From the NCBI GenBank assembly GCA_016705235.1, contig JADIYP010000001.1:930001-994000 (forward strand): a stretch of DNA of 64,000 nt, written 5' to 3'. Below, one piece after another: positions 42,816-51,485 of the stretch. A program made the position numbers and the translations under genes. Under the pieces are notes generated by a model that worked only from the letters and a program-made list of their open reading frames with translations, ran no database searches and had not been told where the DNA came from. The first letter of the stretch is position 1. Each line of letters opens with the position of its first letter. The stretch comes from Candidatus Leptovillus affinis (lineage in GTDB: Bacteria; Chloroflexota; Anaerolineae; Promineifilales; Promineifilaceae).

Positions 42816-43763
42816 CTAGTAACCGAAGAGAAATCTGGCAAAATCGATAAACCAATGAAAGGCAACGGCCGTTTCCAGATTCCTTTTTAGCTGCCACACC
42901 GCCATCGGCAACCCAAACAACAGGCACGTGGTCACCAACATAAAAATAGCCATCGCCGGATGGGTCAGGAATAAATCTGGCAAATGGTTGAGACTATGCG
43001 GCACAACCGCAAGAATCAAGATCGCCCAATAACCAGACCGCTCTTTTGAAGTTGCCTGAAGGGATGTCGCGCAAAGAGCAATGACAAAATATCGGAAAAT
43101 AATTTCTTCAGAAATGCCAGGACTAAGCGCCAAAAGCGCAGCATACCAGCCTGACTTGAAAGCAACAGAACCCGTATTGAGATAAAAAAACAGGTTGTTG
43201 ATTATTGCCAATGGCACAGCGCTGGCGGCTCCCCAAAATAAAGAGTGGGTAACGTTCGCCCGACCACCCTGAAATGCCCAAACTATTTGCCCCCGGGTTT
43301 GCTGAAAAAGAGAGGCGCCGGCCACAAAAGTCACCACAACCACGCATCCTTCTTGCACAGCATCCATGATCCCACCGTTGCGCAAATAGATGCTCCCTCC
43401 GCTGAGAAACGCGAGGGTGAATGCCAGAATAAAGGAGTTGGCAGCAATCCTGCGCCTTTGCAACAAGACAATGAAAGCCACTCCAGCCAATGAAAACTCT
43501 GACCATGACCAAATGCGGGTCGTGTAATTGTTGTAATGAAAGAATGGCGAACTTTCCAGCGGTAAAATCAGGTTTAGCGCATAAAGCAGGGTATAAATTA
43601 GCGCAATCCCCCAAATTGTCACCCAACCCCGGTTAAACGTTTTTCCAGCAATCGTCATGTCATTGTGAACAGGATGTGGCTCCATGCCGGTAAATTCGTT
43701 TCTAACGGCCGTCTTCTTCAAATACCCCTCCTCACTCCTGCTGCGAAAATAGCTCAGCGACAA
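42816..43763 (-). CDS. CPBP-family intramembrane metalloprotease
   Basis: 315 residues with about eight membrane helices. The CPBP (Rce1/CAAX-like) signature is present: SEEIIFRYFVIALCA (EExxxR, about residue 218), VPHSLNHLPDLF (second His motif) and the late HWFIDFARF (H..D). Such proteins cleave within the membrane or process peptides, often in small immunity or maturation systems; the substrate is unknown. Its start comes one base after the stop of the upstream membrane-protein gene, so they are co-expressed. AT-richer than the average here, with two ACGGCCGT copies only. Confidence 0.85.
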   Translation of the reverse strand: MSLSYFRSRSEEGYLKKTAVRNEFTGMEPHPVHNDMTIAGKTFNRGWVTIWGIALIYTLLYALNLILPLESSPFFHYNNYTTRIWSWSEFSLAGVAFIVLLQRRRIAANSFILAFTLAFLSGGSIYLRNGGIMDAVQEGCVVVVTFVAGASLFQQTRGQIVWAFQGGRANVTHSLFWGAASAVPLAIINNLFFYLNTGSVAFKSGWYAALLALSPGISEEIIFRYFVIALCATSLQATSKERSGYWAILILAVVPHSLNHLPDLFLTHPAMAIFMLVTTCLLFGLPMAVWQLKRNLETAVAFHWFIDFARFLFGY

Positions 43764-43764
43764 T

Positions 43765-44622
43765 TTATTGCATCACATGTTTAAGCAACGACGCTGCTGC
43801 AACCAAATTGAGCATGGAGATAATCAGGAACGGGACCATGATGGCCAGGCTGTCGGGCGTGCCCGCAAGCGTCATGTTGACGCTCATCGCACTGACAGCC
43901 AGACCCAGAGCGATGGCCTTCATGACAAACACAGAAGACAGCAAGTAGCCCCAGGCACTGCGGCGCAAAAGCAGGATGCCAGCCAAAACTGCCAGCGGCA
44001 CGATCAAGGCCAAATCCATAGCCTGGATGACAAATGTGGTGGTGTTTTCCAGCGGCGGCGTGACGTTTTGCAAAAACGGCGTCACGACTTTAGCCAGCCA
44101 GGCCAACGACAAAAAACCACCAATCACGAACAACAACCCGGCAATCCAGCGGCGAGGCAGCCGTTCCGAGAAATGTCGCGGCAGGGTTGCAAGATCAAAA
44201 GACATCATACACAAGATAAACGCATAGAGGCTCAGGGCAAACAACGCCACATAAACCAAAAAGAAGGCATTAAACGAGGTCAACATGGACATGGAAAGGT
44301 AGGTGTAGAGGAAAAACCCCAGGATGCCCGTTAACAGCAATCGCCCGCGCAGAGAGCCGCGGAAAGCAAGCCAGGTCGCAACTGCCAGAAAAGGCACGCC
44401 GATTACCAGCGTCACGATGTCGTTGCCCTGTTGTTGAGCGGCAGAGCTGACTGTATCGTAGTAATACAGCCCATGCCCATTGATCATCACGGTTTCGCCG
44501 CGATGGCTGGTGAAGGGGTAAGAGTCGCCAGCAGTCTGGTAGAATAATCCTGTGCCGGCAGCTAATAGAGCGAGTAAAGCGATTAACGGAATAATGATTT
44601 TTAAGGCTGGTTTGTGTTTCAT
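43765..44622 (-). CDS. Multi-spanning membrane protein of unknown function
   Basis: 285 residues. An N-terminal anchor (IIIPLIALLALLAAGTGLFYQ) and a short external loop containing TSHRGETVMINGHGLYYYDT are followed by six or seven further helices, for example TLVIGVPFLAVATWLAF and FFLVYVALFALSLYAFILC. I recognise no specific family; the layout resembles small uncharacterised permease-like proteins. It is co-transcribed with the CPBP protease immediately downstream. No ACGGCCGT in 858 bases. Confidence 0.75.
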   Translation of the reverse strand: MKHKPALKIIIPLIALLALLAAGTGLFYQTAGDSYPFTSHRGETVMINGHGLYYYDTVSSAAQQQGNDIVTLVIGVPFLAVATWLAFRGSLRGRLLLTGILGFFLYTYLSMSMLTSFNAFFLVYVALFALSLYAFILCMMSFDLATLPRHFSERLPRRWIAGLLFVIGGFLSLAWLAKVVTPFLQNVTPPLENTTTFVIQAMDLALIVPLAVLAGILLLRRSAWGYLLSSVFVMKAIALGLAVSAMSVNMTLAGTPDSLAIMVPFLIISMLNLVAAASLLKHVMQ

Positions 44623-45053
44623 GTTTTTTTATTTTGTAATTGTCCGTTTTTTTCGGGAAGACCCCAAGAGCTTTGAGTTCCGAAGGGTCTGATTTTGCAG
44701 TTCGTCGAATGCGTAGTCGCGGTATCCTTACCGCGCTCTAGAAAATACGCGGTAAGGATACCGCGGCTACGAGCATAAACTTTTGGTTCTTTGGGATTTC
44801 AGGGGGTTGACACCCAATGATTCGTGAAGCGTGTTGCGTGACCAGAGAGACCTCCCGCAATACGCATCACGCTTAACGCCCGACCCCACGAAATCCTAAA
44901 GACCCAAACTTTTAAGAACTTACCTTACAAAGCAATTAGGGTCTGTATGGTAGCCGCGATTTCTTATCATGTCCGACGGAGCGGGGTAAGGATACCCCGG
45001 CTACACCTGTCAAAACAACCTGGTCAGACTACCAGGAGGCTGCTGAATTTTTC
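44623..45053. repeat. Repeat-filled 430-bp gap
   Basis: No gene. Contents in order: half of a CCCCAAGGGTTT unit (about 44657); GTAGTCGCGGTATCCTTACC...GGTAAGGATACCGCGGCTAC hairpin (44712-44772); GCATCACG-type element with GGGGGTTGACACCCAATGA and CGAAATCCTAAAGACC flanks (about 44796-44907); a GTAGCCGCGATTTC...GGTAAGGATACCCCGGCTAC fragment (about 44949-45005). Three repeat families nested side by side, so this is a favoured insertion or accumulation site. Confidence 0.8.
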
Positions 45054-46175
45054 TTATAGCAGCACGGCTTCGACAGGGCGGCGCAGGGAGCGGGGCATGG
45101 CCTCGGCATACCCGAAGCGCACCAGCAACTGCGGCAGAGACGTATCCAGCCCAACTGCGTTTTGGAATTGCGAACGTAATTCGGCTGTTTCAATGGGTTG
45201 GTTGAGAAAAGCCGATTTGATGTTTAGCGAGGTCATTTTGAGAGCCAGGCGTTCATAAACCTGTCCGGTGCGCACCCAGGCGCTTTTGTCGTCGGCCTCT
45301 GAAGCAATCACGATGGCGCCCGGAGAGCTGCGTAGTTTTGCGGCGTCTATGTCGGCTTGCTGCTGCGGTTTGGTTCCGGCGACAAACATGCGTCCGAGCC
45401 AACCTGGCACTTCGGGGTTGCCTGAACAGCGCGAATACAAGCCATCTAGCGTGGCAAGCGCGTCTTTTTTGTTAAAGCGCAGCCAGTAGATCAATTCGTC
45501 GATAAAAGACGGGTCGGTATATTGGCTGAGGTTGCCCTGGTTGACGTATTCCACTACTGCTTCCAAAGCAGCCGGGTTTGTGATCAGGCGTACTCCTATG
45601 CCGGGTTCAAGCGTCGGGGATTGAATCTGGTCCAGGTCGGTGACTACCACCGGCTGCCCATCGAATTCTGAACGGGTATTTTGCCGTAAGGGGATGGCCT
45701 TGAACAAAGGGGTTTCCAGGGGGGTGTCGGCCGTCAATTGAACGTTGATGAAATCGGCCATATCGGGATAGGTCACTTCGGGGGTAAATCCGGTGGCGCG
45801 GGCGGCGACGATCAGGTTTTCTAACGCGCAGCCCAGGCTGATCCAAAGTTCACGGTTTTGGGGGTCGACTGCTGGTAGTTGGCGGGAAAAGTCTGGGTGA
45901 ATTTCGATGGCATTTTCTTTGATAGCAAACTTCCATGGCTGGGTGTTGTGTCCATTGGCGGCCAGCGTGGCGTAACGTACCAGTTCGCGCATTTGGGGCG
46001 GCGTGTTTGTTTCTTTGACCATTGGACGCCAGGTCAGGTTGCTTTGCTCGTTGTAACTTAGCCATGGTTGATATTCGTAGAGGGCATAACCGGCGACGGC
46101 CGTTAGGGTGGCGGCGCTGGAAAGTTTCAGGAAATCTCGCCGGCTTAGTCCTGTCCGATTCTTGTTTTCATTCAT
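45054..46175 (-). CDS. Tat-exported nitroreductase-like flavoprotein (Acg-like)
   Basis: 373 residues. Tat signal at the N-terminus (GLSRRDFLKLSSAATLTAVAG). The body resembles double nitroreductase-fold Acg/Rv3131-type proteins: RELVRYATLAANGHNTQPWKF (FMN-contact region), LWISLGCALENLIVAARATG, and the C-terminal SAWVRTGQVYERLALKMTSL and FGYAEAMPRSLRRPVE. Acg proteins bind FMN but may lack reductase activity. Upstream, a TAACTAAAGTTA dyad at 46264-46275 lies between this gene and the divergent LuxR-type regulator, which probably controls it. One ACGGCCGT only, in the Tat helix (LTAVAG). Confidence 0.82.
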   Translation of the reverse strand: MNENKNRTGLSRRDFLKLSSAATLTAVAGYALYEYQPWLSYNEQSNLTWRPMVKETNTPPQMRELVRYATLAANGHNTQPWKFAIKENAIEIHPDFSRQLPAVDPQNRELWISLGCALENLIVAARATGFTPEVTYPDMADFINVQLTADTPLETPLFKAIPLRQNTRSEFDGQPVVVTDLDQIQSPTLEPGIGVRLITNPAALEAVVEYVNQGNLSQYTDPSFIDELIYWLRFNKKDALATLDGLYSRCSGNPEVPGWLGRMFVAGTKPQQQADIDAAKLRSSPGAIVIASEADDKSAWVRTGQVYERLALKMTSLNIKSAFLNQPIETAELRSQFQNAVGLDTSLPQLLVRFGYAEAMPRSLRRPVEAVLL

Positions 46176-46263
46176 GTCTTAATTCCTCGATGGTTTGGTT
46201 TTGCCATTGCTTTGGCATGGCGCTTATTTTGTTAGGATACACATGGGCGAAACGGCCGTCCTC

Positions 46264-46275
46264 TAACTAAAGTTA
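46264..46275. promoter_or_regulatory. TAACTAAAGTTA dyad upstream of the LuxR-type gene
   Basis: Perfect dyad (TAACT-AA-AGTTA) in the divergent gap between the nitroreductase-like gene and the regulator. A related TAACTTTGGTTA is at 49128-49139, just before the flavin split-barrel gene. Candidate operator of the LuxR/MalT-like protein. Confidence 0.45.
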
Positions 46276-46474
46276 CGGCGGAAGTTATATTTACGGGGAC
46301 CGTCTGGATCATACATTTCGCATGACATTCGTCACTATACTCTGTTGTCGAATTTCTCGTATTGTGTCAACTGGAATAAACGGGGTTTTTTCAGGTAAAT
46401 GGATGGTACAAGAGACAGCAGGTTCTGAACGGCCGTTACCCTTTTTCTCTATCGCGCCGGGCGCCATTCCGGTC

Positions 46475-49117
46475 ATGGAAAGCCCGCTGTTGCATACCAA
46501 GCTGCGTGTCCCTGGCTCCATGCCCACGCTGCTAACCCGTCCCCGCCTCATCCGGCAGTTGAACTCCTACCCAAACGGTCATCTAACTCTGATATCCGCC
46601 CCGGCCGGCTTCGGCAAAACAACGTTGGCGATGGACTGGGTTCGGCAGCAAGCCGCGCCGGCAGCCTGGTTGACGTTAGACGAACAAGATAACGACCCTA
46701 TTTTGTTTTGGCGTTACCTTATTGCCGCTTTACAAACGGTGAACCCCCGCCTGGGACAGCGGGCGCAGGCCGCGCTGTCCGCCTTCACCAGGGTATCGTT
46801 GGAAACGGCCGTGACCTTCCTCATCAACGACATCATCAACTCCATTGCCCACGACACAACCCTGACCCTGGTTTTAGATGATTTTCATTGGATCCATTCC
46901 GCCCCCATTTATCAGAGCCTGAACTACCTGCTGCAGCACCAACCGCCGCAGCTGCACCTCCTCTTACTAACCCGGGCCGATCCCTCCCTGTCATTGGCTC
47001 GTTTGCGCGTCGAAGGGCGTTTGGTGGAGCTGCGCGCCGCCGACTTGCGCCTGACCCCTGAAGAAATAGCCGCGTTTTTTAACCGCGCAGATCTGAATCT
47101 GCAGGCAGAAGACTTGCGCCAGTTGGCAGACCAAACCGAAGGGTGGGTGGCCGGATTACAACTGGCCGCCCTCTCTTTGCGCCAGCGCGGCATAAGCGAC
47201 GCGGCTCGCCTGCTGCAAACTTCTATTGGCGTCAGGCAGCACGTTTTTGCGTACCTGATGCAAGAGGTGCTGCATCGTCAAACCGACGAGATGCGCCAAT
47301 TTTTGCAGCAAACGGCCGTTTTACATCAATTTTGTGCGGCGTTATGCACGGCCGTTACCGGCCAAACCACCGCCCCCTCCCTGCTGCGCCAACTCATCGC
47401 CGATAATCTCTTCATCACCCCGCTCGACGATGAAGGGCAGTGGTATCGCTACCACCCACTCTTTGCCGAAATGCTGCGGGCCAACCTCGACGAATCCGTC
47501 AAACGGGAATGCCACCGGCGCGCCGCCAACTGGTACGCTGCCCATCACCTCATTCACGACGCCATGCGCAGCGCCCTGGACGCGCAAGATTTTGCTCTAA
47601 TTACCCGGCTCCTTACCCAATTCTATAAAACTTTCCTGGCCAACGGGCTGCTCGTTTCCCTGCAAAAATGGTTAGCCGCCCTGCCGGAAGCCTATCAATC
47701 ACCGCGATTACGCATGGCGGCCGCCTGGTGCCGCGTTTACGAAAGCAACGAGCAAGAATTGCGGCAAATTGTTACGGAAATTACCGAGGCATCACCAGAA
47801 GTAGATAAACCCTTTCAAGGCGAGATCCTGGCGGTTCGCGCGATCTATGCCTCTCTTTATGGCCAGCTCGACAACGCCATCCAGTGGGCCAACGAAGCCC
47901 TCGTCTTGATAGACCCGGAAGATTTCCTCAGCCTGGCGGCGGCTTACCTGGCATTGGGCAATGTCCACCGTTTTCAGGGCACACTCGATCCGGCTATCGC
48001 CGCTTACGCGCAGGCCCGTCAGCAGTTCGAAAGCATGGGCAACGTCTTCATGGGGCAGCTTCCCCTCTACCGCATTGCCAGCATTCAAATTATGCAAGGC
48101 CGGCTGCACCAGGCCTGGCAAACGTATGAATCGGTACGTCAGCGCGCGCAGGCGGCCGGCTACGAACCCTTGATCATGACTGGCGAGCTTTTCGGCCATC
48201 TGAGCGATTTGTACTGGGAATGGAACGATCTGGAACAAGCCACGGCTTACGCCCGGCAAGAGATTGAATTGGCCCAATCGGGTCATATGCTGCTGGCGTT
48301 GGTAGATGGTTACTTGAAGCTGGCGGCGGTGGCTTCAGCCCAGGGGAATACAGCCGAGACACGAGAGGCATTGCGTTTGGCTGCGGAAACGGCCGTTCAA
48401 TTTCACTCTGCGCCCGTGTCCGCCCTGGTAGCCATGCATCAGGCCAGGCACGAACTTGCCAGGGGCAACCTCATGGCCGCAGCCGCCTGGGCCGACGATT
48501 ACGACCGCCGTCGCCGCAACGGGACGTGCGTCCTGACGCCGCTGCAAGCCCAATCTGCCGATCTGCTTCTGGCGCGTATCTGGCTGGCGCACGGCCGGAC
48601 CGACGCGGCGCTGGTTAGCTTGCAAGAAGCCGCGCGCCAATTTCAAGCCGCCGGGCGCATCCGCCTGGAAGCAGAAGCCAATGTGCTGCAAGCCTTGGCC
48701 TGGACCATGCAAAATCAAGAAACTGCCGCCCAAACAGCGCTCGGCCGTGCCCTGACGTTGGCGCAGCATGAAGGCTACATCCGCCTGTTTGTGGAAAATG
48801 GCCCAGCCCTGACGCCTTTGTTAAATCGGATGCGGCATGTGTTTCCTGAGTACATTCCCCGATTACTGGCTGCTTTGCCGGCCGACGCCACAATCGGTTT
48901 AGCCGCCTCTCCTTTGTTTGAACCCCTCACCGAGCGAGAACAGGAAATCCTGGCGTTGATCGCTTTGGGCCAGTCGAATAGTCAGATCGCCAGCGCCCTG
49001 TTTATCAGTGTGGGCACGGTGAAAGGGCATGTCAACCACATCTTCGGCAAGCTAGACGTTAAAAGCCGGACGCAGGCTCTGCTGCGCGCCCGTGAACTAA
49101 AGTTGCTCGACAATTAG
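46475..49117 (+). CDS. MalT-like LuxR-family transcriptional activator (LAL/STAND ATPase)
   Basis: 880 residues from ATG 46475, which begins the conserved ESPLLHTKLRVPG; the longer frame to 46322 has no conserved sequence. STAND ATPase core: Walker A ISAPAGFGKTTLAMDW (about 40-55), Walker B LTLVLDDFHWI, then winged-helix and a long TPR-like helical part (about 350-780). The C-terminal LuxR helix-turn-helix is LTEREQEILALIALGQSNSQ, IASALFISVGTVKGHVNHIF. ATP and an effector promote oligomerisation and activation. Flanked by related dyads (46264, 49128) that may be its sites, regulating the nitroreductase-like and split-barrel genes. Confidence 0.92.
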   Translation: MESPLLHTKLRVPGSMPTLLTRPRLIRQLNSYPNGHLTLISAPAGFGKTTLAMDWVRQQAAPAAWLTLDEQDNDPILFWRYLIAALQTVNPRLGQRAQAALSAFTRVSLETAVTFLINDIINSIAHDTTLTLVLDDFHWIHSAPIYQSLNYLLQHQPPQLHLLLLTRADPSLSLARLRVEGRLVELRAADLRLTPEEIAAFFNRADLNLQAEDLRQLADQTEGWVAGLQLAALSLRQRGISDAARLLQTSIGVRQHVFAYLMQEVLHRQTDEMRQFLQQTAVLHQFCAALCTAVTGQTTAPSLLRQLIADNLFITPLDDEGQWYRYHPLFAEMLRANLDESVKRECHRRAANWYAAHHLIHDAMRSALDAQDFALITRLLTQFYKTFLANGLLVSLQKWLAALPEAYQSPRLRMAAAWCRVYESNEQELRQIVTEITEASPEVDKPFQGEILAVRAIYASLYGQLDNAIQWANEALVLIDPEDFLSLAAAYLALGNVHRFQGTLDPAIAAYAQARQQFESMGNVFMGQLPLYRIASIQIMQGRLHQAWQTYESVRQRAQAAGYEPLIMTGELFGHLSDLYWEWNDLEQATAYARQEIELAQSGHMLLALVDGYLKLAAVASAQGNTAETREALRLAAETAVQFHSAPVSALVAMHQARHELARGNLMAAAAWADDYDRRRRNGTCVLTPLQAQSADLLLARIWLAHGRTDAALVSLQEAARQFQAAGRIRLEAEANVLQALAWTMQNQETAAQTALGRALTLAQHEGYIRLFVENGPALTPLLNRMRHVFPEYIPRLLAALPADATIGLAASPLFEPLTEREQEILALIALGQSNSQIASALFISVGTVKGHVNHIFGKLDVKSRTQALLRARELKLLDN

Positions 49118-49127
49118 TCAGCGTAAT

Positions 49128-49139
49128 ATAACTTTGGTT
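49128..49139. promoter_or_regulatory. TAACTTTGGTTA, candidate second regulator site
   Basis: Inverse of the 46264 dyad with one mismatch, directly before the next gene's start. An AACTAAAGTT decamer identical to the 46264 core also occurs at 49094-49103 within the regulator's last codons. Confidence 0.4.
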
Positions 49140-49146
49140 AGGCGAC

Positions 49147-49563
49147 ATGGCTTTCTTCTCCGCGTACACTGACAGTATGTTAGAACCATTAAGACTACGT
49201 GTTGTTGACGCGCTTAGCAGCGAAACATCGGCCACACTGTCAACGAATGGTCCTGGTGGCATTCAGGCTGGGTTTTTCCCCTGTGAGTCCGATGGTCTTA
49301 CTTTGTATTTGCTGGTTCCGGCTTCATCGGATGTGTTGTATAACCTGGAAACGGAAACGGCCGTCATCATCACCACCCCCCACTGGCAGATGGAAGGAGA
49401 AGCTGGCGCATGTGTTCAGGCGCAAACGCTGCCCGCCGTTCGACTGGCTCATTCGCCGCAAGCGCCGGGATGCGTCCTGGCTGCCATTCGCTGTCGGCGC
49501 ATCCACTTTAACTGGATGGAGGGGTGGGGCTACCGGGAAACCATTGATTGTGACGACGGTTGA
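49147..49563 (+). CDS. Flavin split-barrel (pyridoxamine oxidase-like) protein
   Basis: 138 residues. The beta-barrel pattern LSSETSATLSTNGPGGIQAG, SDGLTLYLLVPASSDVLYNL, ETAVIITTPHWQMEGEAG and RCRRIHFNWMEGWG is that of the PNPOx/F420-dependent split-barrel group, binding FMN, F420 or haem. Residue identity is too low to name a substrate. ATG at 49147 is used; ATG at 49177 starts the conserved part and may be the true start. It lies 29 bases after the LuxR-type gene and ends before a shared terminator. Confidence 0.7.
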   Translation: MAFFSAYTDSMLEPLRLRVVDALSSETSATLSTNGPGGIQAGFFPCESDGLTLYLLVPASSDVLYNLETETAVIITTPHWQMEGEAGACVQAQTLPAVRLAHSPQAPGCVLAAIRCRRIHFNWMEGWGYRETIDCDDG

Positions 49564-49584
49564 CGAGGCCAGGACTTTAAAACG

Positions 49585-49622
49585 AAAACGGCCGTTTCTT
49601 TTGAAGAAACGGCCGTTTTTTT
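49585..49622. terminator. Bidirectional terminator built from two ACGGCCGT palindromes
   Basis: Perfect 16-base arms AAAACGGCCGTTTCTT (49585-49600) and AAGAAACGGCCGTTTT (49604-49619), loop TTG, then more T. Each arm is itself a palindrome around ACGGCCGT. Serves the split-barrel gene on the plus strand and the tRNA on the minus strand. Confidence 0.88.
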
Positions 49623-49628
49623 CACCTG

Positions 49629-49703
49629 TCGGGGCAGCGGGATTCGAACCCACGACCTCGCCGACCCGAACGGCGCGCGCTAGCCAAGCTGCGCCATGCC
49701 CCG
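49629..49703 (-). tRNA. tRNA-Pro (CGG)
   Basis: 75 nt. Acceptor CGGGGCA/TGCCCCG with discriminator A, D-arm GGCGCAGCTTGGCTAGCGC, anticodon stem CGCCG/CGGCG with loop TTCGGGT (anticodon CGG), T-arm CGTGGGTTCGAATCCCGC. CCA is not encoded. No ACGGCCGT inside. Confidence 0.96.
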
Positions 49704-49715
49704 AACAGAATGAGG

Positions 49716-49743
49716 ATTATAGTTAAACTTGGGCGGATTGCAA
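49716..49743 (-). promoter_or_regulatory. Promoter of tRNA-Pro
   Basis: Minus strand TTGCAA (49743-49738), 16-base spacer, TATAAT (49721-49716), 12 bases before the tRNA. The -35 lies within the last codons of murI. Confidence 0.8.
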
Positions 49744-50574
49744 GACCAATTCATTTCCGTCACGCTTCCAAACGGCCGTTTCCCCCCTTTCGCTCATCCC
49801 CAGCAGCCCCTTCACCTGCCCCGTAAACACATCCGCCGCTCCGGTTGTCAACAATCGCACTGCGCCACCGGCCGGCGAAGAAACTAAATTTTCATGCTGC
49901 TGCAAGACACGTTCCACCTGGCGGGCAATTGCCGGCGCTGGGTCAATGATCATGACCTCAGGGCCGCTAATCTGCCGCAGCAGCGGAATCACAAATGGAT
50001 AATGCGTGCAGCCCAATACCAGCGTATCGACTCCAGAGGCCAACATAGGATCAAGTATGTCCTGTAAAAGGGCCATGGTTACAGGCGTGTCAACCTCGCC
50101 GCTTTCGATCAAATCCACCAACCCCCGGCAAGGGTCTTCCCATACAACAACCTCGCGGGCGAAACGGGCCATCAAATCGGCGTATCGCTCGCTGGCAAAC
50201 GTGGTTGCCGTGGCTAAAACACCCACCCGACCACTTTGCGTCTGGCGCGCCGCCGGTTTTACCGCCGGTTCCATGCCGACAAAGGGCACGGCGGGAAAGG
50301 TATTTCGCAGATGGGTCAGGGCGGCCGCCGAAGCGGTATTGCAGGCAACCACAACTAATTTGGCCCTGTGGGCCAGTAAAAAATGGGTGATGGCTTCACT
50401 AAAGCGGCGGATTTCATCGAGCGGGCGGCTGCCATACGGGACGTGCGCCTGATCGGCGATGTAGAGGAGATCTTCTTGGGGCAGCAGGCGGCGCAGTTCG
50501 TTCAATACCGAAAGCCCGCCGACGCCGGAATCGAAAATTCCAATGGGGTTTTGGGCGGCTGCCTTTTTTTTCAT
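49723..50574 (-). CDS. murI: Glutamate racemase
   Basis: 283 residues. Converts L- to D-glutamate for peptidoglycan. Both catalytic Cys are seen: VVVACNTASAAAL (about residue 77) and LVLGCTHYPFVIPLL (about 188); IGIFDSGVGGLSVLNEL carries the catalytic Asp/Ser and DLLYIADQAHVPYG the substrate site. Length is typical. Sits 13 bases after a class I glutamine amidotransferase-like gene, forming a small glutamate-linked operon. A tRNA promoter overlaps its 3' end. Confidence 0.96.
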   Translation of the reverse strand: MKKKAAAQNPIGIFDSGVGGLSVLNELRRLLPQEDLLYIADQAHVPYGSRPLDEIRRFSEAITHFLLAHRAKLVVVACNTASAAALTHLRNTFPAVPFVGMEPAVKPAARQTQSGRVGVLATATTFASERYADLMARFAREVVVWEDPCRGLVDLIESGEVDTPVTMALLQDILDPMLASGVDTLVLGCTHYPFVIPLLRQISGPEVMIIDPAPAIARQVERVLQQHENLVSSPAGGAVRLLTTGAADVFTGQVKGLLGMSERGETAVWKRDGNELVLQSAQV

Positions 50575-50587
50575 CGTGGTCGATTGA

Positions 50588-51343
50588 TCAGGAACGGCCG
50601 TTGCCCGCTGCCGTCACAAATGCCTGGAATAACCGCGCCATGGTCGGGTTATCGGCCACCAACCACTCTGGATGCCACTGCACGCCAATGGCAAATGGGT
50701 GATCCGGCACTTCAACCGCCTCGATCAGCCCATCGGGCGCAGTGGCGACGGCTCGTAGTTCCGGCGCGAGATCACGAATGCCCTGATGATGCAGGCTGTT
50801 AACGGCCGTTTCCGTCGCCCCCAAATAACCGGCCAAATGTGAATCCGGCGCAATGCTTACCGGATGAGCTGCATAATTGCGTGGGTGGGTGCTGTCGAAA
50901 TCGTGCGGCAGCGCGCCGGGCATCTGGTTGGGCAGGTCCGCCCACAATGTGCCGCCCAGGGCAACATTCAGCACCTGATGTCCCCGGCAAATGGCCAGCA
51001 ATGGTTTTTTCTGGGCGACGGCCGTTTGCGCCGCCCAAATCTCTACCCGATCCCGATCTTGGTCGATCCGTTTAACCAGATCGCTCATTGGAGCGCCATA
51101 AAACGCCGGGTCCACATCGCCACCGCCTGGCAACAGCACAGCATCCACCACGTCAAACACACGCGCTACATCGGCCGTGTCCAGGTCAATCGGTATCATG
51201 ATCGGGATTCCGCCAGCCTGCTGAATCGCTTGAATATAGGCTTCTGTCAGCGCCATCATCGCCAGCGATCCCTTCTTGGACCCTTGATGACGATACATGG
51301 TGCAGCCGATGATTGGTTTAGACGCTCTGTTTGCCTGTGACAT
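50588..51343 (-). CDS. Gamma-glutamyl-gamma-aminobutyrate hydrolase family protein (PuuD-like)
   Basis: 251 residues, class I glutamine amidotransferase fold. Nucleophile elbow LLAICRGHQVLNVALGG (Cys, about residue 118) and the catalytic His-Glu in IGVQWHPEWLV. VLLPGGGDVDPAFYG and FDSTHPRNYAAHPV match peptidase C26. Known members cleave gamma-glutamyl amide bonds, as in putrescine breakdown. Upstream of murI with a 13-base gap; both act on gamma-glutamyl or glutamate chemistry. Substrate is inferred from family. Confidence 0.88.
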   Translation of the reverse strand: MSQANRASKPIIGCTMYRHQGSKKGSLAMMALTEAYIQAIQQAGGIPIMIPIDLDTADVARVFDVVDAVLLPGGGDVDPAFYGAPMSDLVKRIDQDRDRVEIWAAQTAVAQKKPLLAICRGHQVLNVALGGTLWADLPNQMPGALPHDFDSTHPRNYAAHPVSIAPDSHLAGYLGATETAVNSLHHQGIRDLAPELRAVATAPDGLIEAVEVPDHPFAIGVQWHPEWLVADNPTMARLFQAFVTAAGNGRS

Positions 51344-51361
51344 ATCTGACCTCTGGAAAGC

Positions 51362-51391
51362 AAAAAGGGTGAAAGCATTTATCTTTCACCC
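51362..51391 (-). terminator. Terminator downstream of rplS
   Basis: Minus strand GGGTGAAAG, 7-base loop, CTTTCACCC, then TTTTT. Separates rplS from the amidotransferase-murI operon. Confidence 0.85.
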
Positions 51392-51485
51392 AGTCTAATT
51401 ATTTGAAATCGTTCCGGTGGCCATTTCAAGAAATGACCCATGCATGAAAAGCAGCAGCCCGTTAACGCTAAATGGTGCGTGGCGT

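Noticed and set aside
43768..44334. 188-codon plus-strand open frame rich in His, Gln and Arg
   Set aside because: Its composition is the usual antisense signature of a hydrophobic membrane-protein gene on the other strand.
49597..49619. ACGGCCGT as a restriction-modification or phage attachment site
   Set aside because: No methyltransferase, nuclease or integrase gene is in the window; copy number alone does not establish either role.
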